Below are positions 19,193-28,937 of a stretch of 64,000 nt of DNA, piece by piece. The first letter of the stretch is position 1, and every line of letters begins with the position of its first letter. Origin of the DNA: Photobacterium lutimaris (GTDB lineage: Bacteria; Pseudomonadota; Gammaproteobacteria; Enterobacterales; Vibrionaceae); the NCBI RefSeq assembly GCF_003025555.1, contig NZ_PYMH01000002.1, forward strand, positions 682,001 to 746,000, in the 5' to 3' direction. The position numbers and the translations under genes were made by a program. Below the pieces are notes generated by a model. It saw nothing but the letters and a program-made list of their open reading frames with translations. It was not told where the DNA came from and did no database searches.

Positions 19193-22100
19193 TTAGCTGT
19201 GCACCGGTTCCACTACGGCGGGATTACTGCCCGGCAGTGGCAAATGGTGGAACAGACGATAAAGCACAGGCACCACTATCAACGTAAGTACCGTCGCAAA
19301 ACCCAAGCCGAACATGATGGTCACCGCCATCGGCTTAAAAAACACATCCGGTAACAAGGGGACCATGCCCAATACGGTGGTAATGGCCGCCATACAAACC
19401 GGCCTGACGCGGCTCACTGCCGCATCCACTACCGCTTGGTATTTTTCCTTACCACTGGCAATCTCGATTTCGATTTGATCCAACAATACAATACCGTTTT
19501 TCACCAGCATCCCGGATAAACTGAGGAATCCGAGCAAGGCCATAAAACCAAACGGTGTATTGAGCAGCAGCAAGCCTGTTGTTACCCCAATAACCGCCAG
19601 CGGTACCGTCGCCCAGACAATCAGGGCTTCCTTCACTTTATTGAACAAGAAAATCGTGATCAAGAACATCACCAAATAGCCCATCGGCATGGTCTGGAAC
19701 AAAGAGGCTTTCGCATCAGCCGATGACTCATACTCCCCGCCCCACTCCAACGAATAGCCTGGCGGGTAATCCAACCCTTCAATTTTCGATTGGATCCTAG
19801 CTTGTACGGTCGCAGCCGTTTCGTCACCCAGAGGATCCGGATCAGCCATCACGGTGAGCATCCGCTTACGATCCTTACGTGCGATAAGAGGGTCTTCCCA
19901 AATGACATTAGTCCCGTTGATCACCTGCTGGAGGGGGATATAACCTTGCGTTGCCGGGCTCCAGATCTTCATCCCTTCAATAGTACTGACATCCACTCGC
20001 TCTTCATCAGGCAAGCGAGCAACAATCGGCATCAAGTTCGTCCCGTCTCGATATATCCCGACAGTTAAGCCAGAGAAGGACATCTGCAACAGATCGTCGA
20101 CATCTTTTTTGGTGATCCCGTAACGACGGGCTTGGCTTTCATTGAAGATAGGTTCAATAACCTTGTTGCGCTCACGCCAGTCGTGGCGGATATTAAATGC
20201 GCCAGGATCGGCATTAAGAATATCCACAACCTGTTTGGCAAGAGTACGCAGTACAGTGGGATCGGGACCAACCAAACGCGCCTCTATTTTCGAGCCGGAT
20301 GATGGGCCAAGCATGATTTGCTTGAGCTTATATTCAAGTTCTGGATGTTTTGTATCCAGCGTCTCTCCGACCTTGCCCATAACCGGCAACACATCCTCGA
20401 AATTCTTGACCCGAATAACCAGTTCGCCATAAGAGGAATAGCTCTTCTCCGGCGAGTAGGTCAGCATGAAACGTTGTGACCCCTTACCGGCACTGGTACT
20501 GACATACTCAACCCGCTCATCCTGTGCGACAAAGCCTTCTAACTCTGCCAGGGTTGCATTGGTTGCCCGAATATCTGTGCCTTCCGGTAACCAAACATCA
20601 ACCATGAACATCGGCGTGGTTGATGAAGGGAAGAAAGATTGCTTGAGCAGAGTAAAGCCGTACAGGCTTGCTCCCAACATAGCAACCAATACAATCACCG
20701 TCAGCCAGGCTCGACGCATGCAGAATTCAAGAAACGTCTTGTACCAAACAAAGAGCTTACCAGCATAAGGATCAGCGTCAGGATCTTCGCTACCGCTCTC
20801 CACCCCCCTGAAGAACAAGTCACTGAAAAACGGCGTCAATGAAATAGCCGTAAACCAGCTAAGCATCAGAGAAACCAGGAGGACGGTAAACAACGTTCGA
20901 CAATATTCACCGGTCGAGTCCTGGGATAAACCGATCGGCGCGAACGCCATCACCGCAATCACCGTCGCGCCAAGTAGTGGCCATTTGGTTTGGGTTACAA
21001 TGTCTGAAGCGGCCTGCATCCGGGTCCGCCCCTTTTGCATGCCTATCAGCACCCCTTCAACCACCACTATCGCATTATCGACCAGCATACCCAGAGCGAT
21101 AACCAACGCACCCAGTGAGATCCGCTGCAAATCGATAGCCAGCCAACTCATAAAGACAAACGTACCCAATACCGTCAGCAGCAAGATCAAACCAATAAGC
21201 AGACCTGAACGCAGTCCCATAAAGAACAGCAATACGATGATTACGATCGCTACGGCTTGGCCAAGGCTCACAACAAAGCCACTAACCGACTTGTCCACCT
21301 CAGTAGGCTGGCTGTATACCACTCCGATATCGATTCCGACGGGTTGCTGTTCCTTGAGTTCGCGCAGCCTTGTCTCAACCCGCTTACCGACATCAACAAC
21401 GTTGACCCCCTCCACCGCCGAAATTCCAACATGAAGCGCCTGCCTTCCGTTGTAACTGATCAGATTACTCGGCACCTCTTGGAAGTCCCGTTTTATTTCG
21501 GCGACATCTTTAAGGTAAATCAACCCTTCGGCACCGCTATCAGTGATGATCAAATCACCCAGCTCATCGACGTTCTGGAATTCACCGGTGGGATGGACGC
21601 GGATATACTCGGTGCCGATACGCACCGCACCCGCACTGGTGACAAGGTTCTGGGTCTCAAGTGTGCTGTAGATAGTCTGCGGTGAGATCCCTAAGCTGCT
21701 TAACCGCTGCATCGATATTTCGATGAATACCTGCTCTTGCTGGGTCCCCGTCACCGAGACCTTACCGACACCATCCACCAACTCAACTTCTCGGCGTAGA
21801 TAGTCTACGTAATCGCTCAGCTCTTTATAGCTGTAGCCCTCGCCGGTCACGGCCAGCAACATTCCGAACACATCGCCGAAGTCATCCACCACCGAGGGCT
21901 CATGTACGCCCGGTGGCAGTGAAGGTTTGAGGTCATTGACCTTACGTCGCATTTCATCCCAGATCTGCGGAAGATCTTGCGGCCCGTAGTTGTTCTTCAT
22001 GGTGACGGTTATTTGAGAGAGTCCACGGCTGGAAACCGAGTTAACCTCATCCACATAGATCAACTGCTGGATTGCTTTTTCGATCGGATAGGTCACCTCT

Positions 22101-22288
22101 TCTTCAACTTGCAGAGGTGTTGCCCCAGGATAGGCGGTGATCACCATCGCATCTTTAATCGTAAATGCGGGGTCTTCCAACCGTCCTAGCCCGAAGAAAG
22201 CCATGGTACCGCCAATCAGGAAAATCAGTGTCAGCATCCAGCTGATCACTTTGTTGCGAATAAAATAAGCTGCAATATCTTGTTTCAT
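19193..22288 (-). CDS. RND-family efflux pump inner-membrane transporter
   Basis: A 1031-residue RND permease with the 12-helix layout. The first helix is VISWMLTLIFLIGGTMAFFGLG, followed by a large porter loop. TM2-TM6 include VAIVIIVLLFFMGLRSGLLIGLIL and LGMLVDNAIVVVEGV, where the Asp-rich TM4 segment carries the proton-relay Asp. A second porter loop and TM8-12 follow (GYLVMFLITIFLFNKVKEALIVWATVPLAVIGV, FMALLGFLSLSGMLVKNGIVLLDQIE). Two adaptor genes lie immediately upstream, the arrangement of Vibrio VexIJK-type pumps. No outer-membrane factor gene is present, so TolC is probably used. The substrate cannot be read from sequence. Confidence 0.92.
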   Translation of the reverse strand: MKQDIAAYFIRNKVISWMLTLIFLIGGTMAFFGLGRLEDPAFTIKDAMVITAYPGATPLQVEEEVTYPIEKAIQQLIYVDEVNSVSSRGLSQITVTMKNNYGPQDLPQIWDEMRRKVNDLKPSLPPGVHEPSVVDDFGDVFGMLLAVTGEGYSYKELSDYVDYLRREVELVDGVGKVSVTGTQQEQVFIEISMQRLSSLGISPQTIYSTLETQNLVTSAGAVRIGTEYIRVHPTGEFQNVDELGDLIITDSGAEGLIYLKDVAEIKRDFQEVPSNLISYNGRQALHVGISAVEGVNVVDVGKRVETRLRELKEQQPVGIDIGVVYSQPTEVDKSVSGFVVSLGQAVAIVIIVLLFFMGLRSGLLIGLILLLTVLGTFVFMSWLAIDLQRISLGALVIALGMLVDNAIVVVEGVLIGMQKGRTRMQAASDIVTQTKWPLLGATVIAVMAFAPIGLSQDSTGEYCRTLFTVLLVSLMLSWFTAISLTPFFSDLFFRGVESGSEDPDADPYAGKLFVWYKTFLEFCMRRAWLTVIVLVAMLGASLYGFTLLKQSFFPSSTTPMFMVDVWLPEGTDIRATNATLAELEGFVAQDERVEYVSTSAGKGSQRFMLTYSPEKSYSSYGELVIRVKNFEDVLPVMGKVGETLDTKHPELEYKLKQIMLGPSSGSKIEARLVGPDPTVLRTLAKQVVDILNADPGAFNIRHDWRERNKVIEPIFNESQARRYGITKKDVDDLLQMSFSGLTVGIYRDGTNLMPIVARLPDEERVDVSTIEGMKIWSPATQGYIPLQQVINGTNVIWEDPLIARKDRKRMLTVMADPDPLGDETAATVQARIQSKIEGLDYPPGYSLEWGGEYESSADAKASLFQTMPMGYLVMFLITIFLFNKVKEALIVWATVPLAVIGVTTGLLLLNTPFGFMALLGFLSLSGMLVKNGIVLLDQIEIEIASGKEKYQAVVDAAVSRVRPVCMAAITTVLGMVPLLPDVFFKPMAVTIMFGLGFATVLTLIVVPVLYRLFHHLPLPGSNPAVVEPVHS

Positions 22289-22290
22289 AA

Positions 22291-23376
22291 TCAGCCTGCC
22301 TCCTTGTCCACAATGGTGACCGACTGGCCTTCACGTAATCTATTAGCCCCTTCGACAACAATATGCTCGCCGGCTTCTAGCCCCTCCAACAGGCGAACAC
22401 CTTCAGGCACCACCTTGTCGGTAACAACTTTGCGTTTGGTCACTGTGTTATCGTCGTTGACGACCCAGACAAATTTATTGTCCATCGCCAAATCATCACC
22501 GTCTTCATTGACGATGGCTTCAAGCGGTATAACCGCTTCTCCCTTTCGGTAGACTTTTAGTTTCTGGGCATCCGCTTTCACCTGAACCGCCATGCCATCG
22601 AGAATAAAGCGGTCTTCGGGCATCGGCATAGTCAACGTCACCAGGAATGACCCCAAGTTAGGATCAGGCTCGGTGGTGAACTCTTTGAGTTGGGCTTTAA
22701 ATTCGGATCCATCTTCAAGCAAGATTATCGCCTTAGGTTGAGACTCCTGGACTTCCACCGCCGTGCTTTGTGAATAGATCATGTCCGGTGCCTGGATAAT
22801 AATATCGACCTGGTCAGCAAGGTGCAGGTTCATCACCAACTGGCCTACTTGTACATTCTCAAATTGCTCAACAGGTACCCGCGAGATCACCCCGGAGAAA
22901 GGCGCTTTAAGCTCAGTAAACGACAGGTTGAGTTTGGCGTAATCCAAACGGGCTTTGGCAATCCTCCGTTGTGCTCTCAGCTCATCAAACTGCGACTGCG
23001 GAAGGAAGCCTTGCTTGACCAGCTTGGCCGAGCGGCGGTATTGGCTATCTGACACATTAAACTTAGCCTGAGCATCATCGACTTCCAGCTTATAATCGGT
23101 TGGGTCAAGCCGGGCCAACAATTGTCCCTTCTTGACCATATCGCCGGGACGCACTCCAATAAAACTGACCTCCCCTTGGACCCGGAATGACAAACTCGAT
23201 TTGTCTGCCGCTGCGGCGACTGCCGGAAAAGTCAATTGGGGTGCCGATTGCGCCATGAACACTTCTGCTACCGAAACGGGCACAACGATGGTTCGAGGCT
23301 CTAAAGCGGCTTTGTCACAGCCGGCGAGCAGTGTTATCCCACCCATCAACAAAGGTACTAGCGTTAACTTTTTCAT
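22291..23376 (-). CDS. RND periplasmic adaptor lipoprotein (second of two)
   Basis: A 361-residue membrane fusion protein. The signal MKKLTLVPLLMGGITLLAGC ends in a lipobox, so it is anchored by lipid. The lipoyl half-motif SFRVQGEVSFIGVRPGDMVKKGQLLARLDPTDYKLEVDDAQ is followed by a helical hairpin (SDSQYRRSAKLVKQGFLPQSQFDELRAQRRIAKARLDYAKLNLSFTELKAPFSGVI) and beta-barrel and membrane-proximal domains. It ends 2 bases before the pump gene. Confidence 0.92.
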   Translation of the reverse strand: MKKLTLVPLLMGGITLLAGCDKAALEPRTIVVPVSVAEVFMAQSAPQLTFPAVAAAADKSSLSFRVQGEVSFIGVRPGDMVKKGQLLARLDPTDYKLEVDDAQAKFNVSDSQYRRSAKLVKQGFLPQSQFDELRAQRRIAKARLDYAKLNLSFTELKAPFSGVISRVPVEQFENVQVGQLVMNLHLADQVDIIIQAPDMIYSQSTAVEVQESQPKAIILLEDGSEFKAQLKEFTTEPDPNLGSFLVTLTMPMPEDRFILDGMAVQVKADAQKLKVYRKGEAVIPLEAIVNEDGDDLAMDNKFVWVVNDDNTVTKRKVVTDKVVPEGVRLLEGLEAGEHIVVEGANRLREGQSVTIVDKEAG

Positions 23377-23377
23377 C

Positions 23378-24418
23378 CTACAGCCCCCGCTCTTTTACCC
23401 ACTTGCGAACTTTCTGTCCTTCTTGCAACTCCTGCACACCAGATGTCGCAATCAAGTCACCATCATTCAACCCATTCAGTACCCGGCGTTTAGCATCAAG
23501 GGTGACTGGAACCTTACTGACAATCCCTTGTTCATCCACGCGCCACACAAAGGTACTTTCCCCTTCGGTTAAAATAGCCCGTGACGGTATAGAGCCACTG
23601 GAGCTTTGTGGAATAATCACCCGTACATGTCCTGCCATACCGGGTAGTAAGTTAAACCCCTGAGGACGTTCCATAAATAACGTTACTTTGTAACTCGACG
23701 TTTTCTCATCGGCTTCGGTATCAATTTCCTTGAACTCAGCAGAAAACGTCTGGTCAGGAATAGTATCGAAAGTAACGGTGGGATCTTTTTCAAGATTGGC
23801 ATGGCGCTGGAAGCGTGACAAAAGTTGATCTGGCAACAGGAAAGTCACATTGATCAAGCCAGCGCTTTGAATATGCATCACCGGTTGTTTGGCAGCAACA
23901 TATTCATAATTTTCAACTAATGATAAAGACAGAGTGCCATCGTAAGGTGCAAGCAAACTCGCATAGTTCAAATTGGCCTGAGCCTTATCCAAATCGGCTT
24001 TAGCTTGATTAAGCTCAGCTTCCGAGCGGTCGAAATCCAGTTCAGACACCACGTTGGTTTTCAGCAACTCTTTATCACGCTTGTATTGTACTGCAGCCAG
24101 TTCATAATCAGCGTTGGCCTGCTCTAGCAATAAACGAAGTTCATCGGTATTGAGATGAGCAAGGACTTGTCCCCGCTTGACAACATCACCGGGGTTACCG
24201 TTGAGCTTATCTAACTGTCCTGACACCCGGAAAGCCAGTACGGCTTTATCTCCCGCTTCGACAACCGCGGGAAATGTCCGAAAACTTTCAGTATTGCCTA
24301 CTGATACAGCCTCGAGCTTGACAGGCCTAGAGTCTGGTTCAGGAATGACGACTTCTTTATCCCCGCATCCTTGTACCATTAATGCTAACAAGGCCGGGGC
24401 CCACATCATGCGTCCCAT
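23378..24418 (-). CDS. RND periplasmic adaptor lipoprotein (first of two)
   Basis: A 346-residue membrane fusion protein, first gene of the three-gene pump operon. The signal MGRMMWAPALLALMVQGC has a lipobox at Cys18. The lipoyl motif is LAFRVSGQLDKLNGNPGDVVKRGQVLAHLNTDEL. The hairpin (ADYELAAVQYKRDKELLKTNVVSELDFDRSEAELNQAKADLDKAQANLNYASLLAPYDGTL) is similar to that of the second adaptor, so the pair probably arose by duplication and may form heteromeric hexamers. AGAGGA precedes the ATG. Confidence 0.92.
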   Translation of the reverse strand: MGRMMWAPALLALMVQGCGDKEVVIPEPDSRPVKLEAVSVGNTESFRTFPAVVEAGDKAVLAFRVSGQLDKLNGNPGDVVKRGQVLAHLNTDELRLLLEQANADYELAAVQYKRDKELLKTNVVSELDFDRSEAELNQAKADLDKAQANLNYASLLAPYDGTLSLSLVENYEYVAAKQPVMHIQSAGLINVTFLLPDQLLSRFQRHANLEKDPTVTFDTIPDQTFSAEFKEIDTEADEKTSSYKVTLFMERPQGFNLLPGMAGHVRVIIPQSSSGSIPSRAILTEGESTFVWRVDEQGIVSKVPVTLDAKRRVLNGLNDGDLIATSGVQELQEGQKVRKWVKERGL

Positions 24419-24763
24419 AAAATCCTCTGTATTTCTTCTTTTTTGTTGTAATTATTTATGATACCAATTGCGCCGAGCGCGATTTCGTAACACCAAAACG
24501 CTTGTTAATACTATAGCCCACATGCCGCTACAATAATGAAACAAACCTCAGGAAAACAACTAAAAACAGCTTATTAAACATAGCAACGAAACTAACAGAG
24601 CGTTGATGAGACAACGATAGGCCACAACAGGAAATCAGGAGATGTCAGTAATAATCAGGTAAAGGAAACTTAAAATAGACGAATCTGTGATTTTTTGAGG
24701 CGAATTCACCTATTTTTATATTACTCAATAACGAATCCCCTTTGGCTGTCAGCCCAAACAATA
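24419..24763 (-). other. Promoter region of the pump operon
   Basis: About 345 AT-rich bases upstream of the adaptor gene. It presumably holds the promoter. I see no clear operator, and no adjacent regulator gene. Confidence 0.4.
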
Positions 24764-24792
24764 AAAAAAGGAGCCTCTCGGCTCCTTTTTCA
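24764..24792 (-). terminator. Terminator after the fumarase gene
   Basis: AAAAAGGAGCC / GGCTCCTTTTT stem with a TCTC loop and T-runs on both strands. Confidence 0.85.
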
Positions 24793-24833
24793 GTAGATGA
24801 AAACCATCTCACTCGTTTTCTAAGGCGATGAAA

Positions 24834-26342
24834 TTAGCTCTCAAGCTCTGCAATTTTCACTTTCCAGGTATCCGGCCCGGTCTGGTGAGCATTCACCCCT
24901 TCAGCATCTACCGCAACCGTTACGGGCATATCTACGACGTCGAATTCGTAAATCGCTTCCATACCCAAGTCTTCAAACGCGACCACGCGAGCCTGCTTGA
25001 TTGCTTTAGCCACTAGGTAAGCAGCACCACCAACCGCCATGAGGTAAACGGCCTTGTGCTGCTTGATTGATTCAATCGCTGCAGGACCACGCTCAGCCTT
25101 ACCGATCATGCCGGTGAGGCCGGCTTGCTCAAGCATCATATCGGTGAACTTGTCCATACGTGTCGATGTCGTAGGGCCCGCAGGACCGACAACCTCATCA
25201 CCGACAGCATCAACAGGACCGACGTAGTAGATAAAGCGATTGTTGAAATCAACCGGAAAATCTTCGCCCTTGGCTAGCATATCCTGGATGCGCTTGTGTG
25301 CCGCATCACGGCCTGTCAGGATTTTTCCTGATAGCAGTACGGTCTCGCCAGAACGCCAATCCTGCACGTCTGCTTTGGTAATTTCATCAAGGTTGACACG
25401 GCGTACGTTGTCTCCAACTTCCCATGTCACTTCCGGCCAATCTTCAAGCTTAGGCGGAGAGAGATCTGCCGGGCCTGTACCGTCCAGGGTGAAGTGCACA
25501 TGGCGTGTCGCCGCACAGTTCGGGATCATACAAACAGGCTTGGAAGCCGCGTGCGTTGGTGCGGTTTTGATTTTGACATCCAACACAGTTGTTAGACCGC
25601 CAAGGCCCTGTGCACCAATACCCAGCTTGTTTACTCGGTTGTAGATATCCAGACGCAGTTCTTCTTCTGCATTCTGTGCACCTCGCTCTTGCAGTTCATG
25701 GATATCAATAGATTCCATCAGAGATTCTTTTGCCATTACTGCTGCTTTCTCGGCGGTACCACCAATACCGATACCCAGCATACCCGGCGGACACCAGCCA
25801 GCCCCCATTAGAGGAACGGTTTTTTCAACCCATGCCGCGACATCATCCGATGGGTTTAGCATCACCATCTTGGTTTTGTTCTCAGAGCCGCCGCCTTTAG
25901 CCGCAACCTGAATTTCAACTTTATCACCTGGTACCATATCAATATGGACAACGGCTGGCGCATTATCCTTGGTGTTTTTACGGCTACCGGCTGGATCGGC
26001 TACGACAGAGGCTCGTAGCGGATTGTCCGGGTTGGTATACGCTTGGCGTACACCTTCATCAATCATTTCCTGTACAGTCAGATCGCTATCCCATTGTACA
26101 TTCATGCCAATTTTGACGAAGCAGGTCACAATCCCGGTATCTTGACAGATTGGACGGCGGCCTTCAGCTGACATACGCGAGTTGATAAGGATCTGAGCAA
26201 TCGCATCTTTCGCAGCTTGGCTCTGCTCTTTGTTATAGGCCTTTTCCAAAGCTTGAACAAAGTCGAGCGGATGGTAGTAAGAGATGTACTGCAGCGCATC
26301 GGCTACACTACTAATCACATCTTGTTTACGGATGACGGTCAT
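24834..26342 (-). CDS. fumA: Fumarate hydratase class I, iron-sulfur dependent
   Basis: TCA-cycle hydratase converting fumarate to malate with an oxygen-sensitive [4Fe-4S] cluster. The 502-residue protein is a single chain with the alpha part (to about residue 300) and the beta part (from SGKILTGRDAAHKRI). Candidate cluster ligands are Cys66 (ICQDTG), Cys184 (GAGWCPPG) and Cys271 or Cys276 (CMIPNCAATRH). The beta part shows VGPAGPTTSTRMDKF and MIGKAERGP. It is shorter than E. coli FumA (548) but normal for the Vibrio class I enzyme. It is divergent from pabB. Confidence 0.93.
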   Translation of the reverse strand: MTVIRKQDVISSVADALQYISYYHPLDFVQALEKAYNKEQSQAAKDAIAQILINSRMSAEGRRPICQDTGIVTCFVKIGMNVQWDSDLTVQEMIDEGVRQAYTNPDNPLRASVVADPAGSRKNTKDNAPAVVHIDMVPGDKVEIQVAAKGGGSENKTKMVMLNPSDDVAAWVEKTVPLMGAGWCPPGMLGIGIGGTAEKAAVMAKESLMESIDIHELQERGAQNAEEELRLDIYNRVNKLGIGAQGLGGLTTVLDVKIKTAPTHAASKPVCMIPNCAATRHVHFTLDGTGPADLSPPKLEDWPEVTWEVGDNVRRVNLDEITKADVQDWRSGETVLLSGKILTGRDAAHKRIQDMLAKGEDFPVDFNNRFIYYVGPVDAVGDEVVGPAGPTTSTRMDKFTDMMLEQAGLTGMIGKAERGPAAIESIKQHKAVYLMAVGGAAYLVAKAIKQARVVAFEDLGMEAIYEFDVVDMPVTVAVDAEGVNAHQTGPDTWKVKIAELES

Positions 26343-26605
26343 ATCTGCCCTCGTTGATTTTTTATCATTCCCTGGCGCCCGATTTTTTGCTTCCAGTGTA
26401 GGGGGTGATTCACATTAGAAGTAAGTAATGCAACCACACGGCCATGATCCTCATGGCATTTCTCCATCCAGCTTATTTAAGTGCTACCAGCTAAAAATAA
26501 TGCTTTCAGGACGTCCTTGGGCGTCGGATTAAATTCTGCGTTTATGATACTCTTGCGAATAATTTCGCGCCATGCGCCAGACGTACACCTGTCACAAAAA
26601 AGAAA

Positions 26606-28009
26606 ATGATTTGTAAATCACATCCAGAACTGAGTATCGAACAACTCGACTACCACAAAAACGCCTCGCTAGCGTGGTTTGAATCGTTAGCGGGCCAGCC
26701 GTGGGCTATGATATTACGCTCTGCAGCTTCGGATCATCCAGATAATCGATTCGACATATTAGTTGCTGATCCTTTAGCCACTTTAGAGACATATGGTGAA
26801 ACAACCCGTATTAATTTTTCAAATGGTGATGAAAAGTCCAGCAGCGATGACCCGTTTGCTTTGCTCCAAGCACTACAAGCACAACTGCTTCCATCGACAA
26901 CCCCTTTGAAAGATGTACCTTTTATCGGGGGGGCCGTTGGGTTGTTCAGTTATGATTTGGGGCGACGGGTCGAAAAAATAGCGACCACTGCCCAGCATGA
27001 TATTGCCACCGCTGATATGGCAGTAGGCATTTACGACTGGGCACTCATTGCCGATCACCTCACCGAACAGCTCTATTTAGTCTCTCAGGAAGGCAGTGAC
27101 CGCATGCAATGGCTGCAACACCATCGCCACTGTGCAGAGCAAACAACTGCCGCTACCAATTTGCAACACCCTGCTGCTTTTGCATTAACATCGCCGTGGC
27201 AAGCCAATATGGATAAAGACGAATATTGCACCAAATTCGACCGTATCCAGCAGTATTTGCTATCCGGCGACTGCTACCAGATCAACTTAACCCAGCGTTT
27301 TTCAGCCCGTTACCAGGGTGATGAATGGCAGGCGTACCGCTTACTGGAAGAACGAAACGGTGCACCTTTTTCAGGTTTTCTCCGCACCAGCGACAGTGCC
27401 ATCCTTTCTGTATCACCGGAAAGGTTTCTTCAGCATCGCGAAGGCCATATCGTAACCAAGCCTATTAAAGGTACCCGCCCACGAGATGCCGATCCTTGTC
27501 ATGACAGGTGGTTGGCCGATGATCTACGCTCTGCGGACAAAGATCGCTCCGAAAACTTGATGATCGTTGATTTACTGAGAAACGATATCGGACGGGTCGC
27601 CAAGCCGGGCACGGTGAAAGTCCCGTCACTGTTCGATATCGAAAGCTTTCCTGCTGTACACCATTTGGTGAGCACCGTAACAGGTGAGCTTGATCAGCAA
27701 TACACAGCAACCGACCTGCTGCGTGCCTGCTTCCCTGGGGGGTCGATTACCGGGGCGCCGAAAGTCAGGGCAATGGAAATTATCGAAGAACTAGAGCCAA
27801 ATCGACGCAGTGCCTATTGCGGAAGCATTGGCTATATCAGTCGCTGTGGACAGATGGACACCAGCATCACCATTCGCACCTTGGTTGCTAGCAACCAGTC
27901 ACTACACGTCTGGGCCGGCGGTGGCATTGTAGCGGATAGCCAAGCGGACAGTGAGTACCAGGAAACACTCGATAAACTGAGCCGCATCCTGCCCGTTCTT
28001 CAGAACTAA
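26606..28009 (+). CDS. pabB: Aminodeoxychorismate synthase component I PabB
   Basis: Makes 4-amino-4-deoxychorismate from chorismate for folate synthesis, using ammonia from PabA. The 467-residue protein has the N-terminal anthranilate-synthase-I domain (PFIGGAVGLFSYDLGRRVEKI) and the chorismate-binding domain: YQINLTQRF, SPERFLQHREGHIVTKPIKGTRPRD, ENLMIVDLLRNDIGRV, FPGGSITGAPKVRAMEIIEELEP. The PIKGT motif marks PabB rather than TrpE. As in E. coli, nudL and sdaA follow. The ribosome site before ATG 26606 is poor. Confidence 0.95.
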   Translation: MICKSHPELSIEQLDYHKNASLAWFESLAGQPWAMILRSAASDHPDNRFDILVADPLATLETYGETTRINFSNGDEKSSSDDPFALLQALQAQLLPSTTPLKDVPFIGGAVGLFSYDLGRRVEKIATTAQHDIATADMAVGIYDWALIADHLTEQLYLVSQEGSDRMQWLQHHRHCAEQTTAATNLQHPAAFALTSPWQANMDKDEYCTKFDRIQQYLLSGDCYQINLTQRFSARYQGDEWQAYRLLEERNGAPFSGFLRTSDSAILSVSPERFLQHREGHIVTKPIKGTRPRDADPCHDRWLADDLRSADKDRSENLMIVDLLRNDIGRVAKPGTVKVPSLFDIESFPAVHHLVSTVTGELDQQYTATDLLRACFPGGSITGAPKVRAMEIIEELEPNRRSAYCGSIGYISRCGQMDTSITIRTLVASNQSLHVWAGGGIVADSQADSEYQETLDKLSRILPVLQN

Positions 28010-28038
28010 TCTCGCTTTACGGCACCAAAACAGCACAA

Positions 28039-28069
28039 GACCAAGACGAACATCATGTTTGTCTTGGTC
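28039..28069. other. Long hairpin between pabB and nudL
   Basis: A 14-bp stem (GACCAAGACGAACA / TGTTTGTCTTGGTC, one G-U pair) with a 3-base loop, 30 bases after pabB. An A-run, not a T-run, follows on the plus strand, so it is not a standard terminator. It could protect the pabB 3' end or separate the two genes' expression. Confidence 0.55.
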
Positions 28070-28147
28070 AAAAAAGAAATTCACTAAGTGGCTGTTTCAA
28101 CATCTATAGTTATTAGTATGCCGTAATAGCGACACCACGGAAGGTTT

Positions 28148-28756
28148 ATGAATATCCAACAACAGATCATCACCCGCTTCTTATTGGCTCCGCAAGCCAA
28201 CTACGACCAAAGCCACACGCTTCGTGTTCGCCAGTACAATCAGGAAAACCGTCCATTAAAACCGGCTGCGGTCTTGATCCCGCTTGTCCCCCGCCACGGC
28301 TCTTTCAGCATGATTTTCACCCGTCGGGCTGAACACCTGAAACACCATCCGGGACAAGTTTCATTTCCCGGCGGAAGGTATGAGCCACAAGATATTGATT
28401 TAATTGATACCGCTTTACGTGAAACGCAAGAAGAGACCGGGATTTTATGCAACCGTGATAGCATTATTGGACAACTGCCAAGCTTACCAACAATCAGCGG
28501 TTATATTGTCACACCCTATTTATCGGTGATCGCACCGGATTACAGGCCACATCTGGATCCTAACGAGGTTGATGAGCTGTTCGAAGCCCCTATCGAACAT
28601 GTATTAAACCCGATGAATATACGGATACAAAAAGTTACCTTGAGAGGGAAAAATCACAATATTTATTCAATTCCATTCAGCAAATATTCAATCTGGGGAG
28701 CTACAGCCCAGATGCTCAAACTACTGTCAGATCAGCTCTGGTATGAGAAAATCTAA
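28148..28756 (+). CDS. nudL: CoA pyrophosphatase NudL (Nudix hydrolase)
   Basis: A 202-residue Nudix hydrolase of the coenzyme A type. The CoA motif FTRRAEHLKHHPGQVSFPGG runs directly into the Nudix box GGRYEPQDIDLIDTALRETQEETGI near residues 77-101; the REtqEE core that binds metal is intact. It lies between pabB and the serine genes, as E. coli nudL lies between pabB and sdaA. AAGG precedes the ATG. Confidence 0.92.
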   Translation: MNIQQQIITRFLLAPQANYDQSHTLRVRQYNQENRPLKPAAVLIPLVPRHGSFSMIFTRRAEHLKHHPGQVSFPGGRYEPQDIDLIDTALRETQEETGILCNRDSIIGQLPSLPTISGYIVTPYLSVIAPDYRPHLDPNEVDELFEAPIEHVLNPMNIRIQKVTLRGKNHNIYSIPFSKYSIWGATAQMLKLLSDQLWYEKI

Positions 28757-28794
28757 TCTGACACGTTAATTCCCCTAATTTTACCCCACCAGCA

Positions 28795-28814
28795 AGTGTG
28801 ATCAAGGTCACACT
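28795..28814. promoter_or_regulatory. Consensus CRP-cAMP site upstream of sdaC
   Basis: TGTGATCAAGGTCACA matches both half-sites TGTGA-N6-TCACA exactly, and flanking AG/CT extend the palindrome. It lies 124 bases upstream of sdaC, consistent with catabolite activation of serine use. Confidence 0.8.
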
Positions 28815-28937
28815 GAATTGTATTGCAATTTCATCCAGCTACAGAACGAGATCTTGATCAAGGTTTTCCTGCAATAAATCACGAAAATGCGCCCCGTTCC
28901 TAATTTCCGTTCCGTAATTAACTTTGGATATATAATC

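Noticed and set aside
26441..26457. Palindrome GCCATGA-TCC-TCATGGC between fumA and pabB
   Set aside because: Perfect but only 7-bp arms, without T-run or match to a known operator; too little to call.
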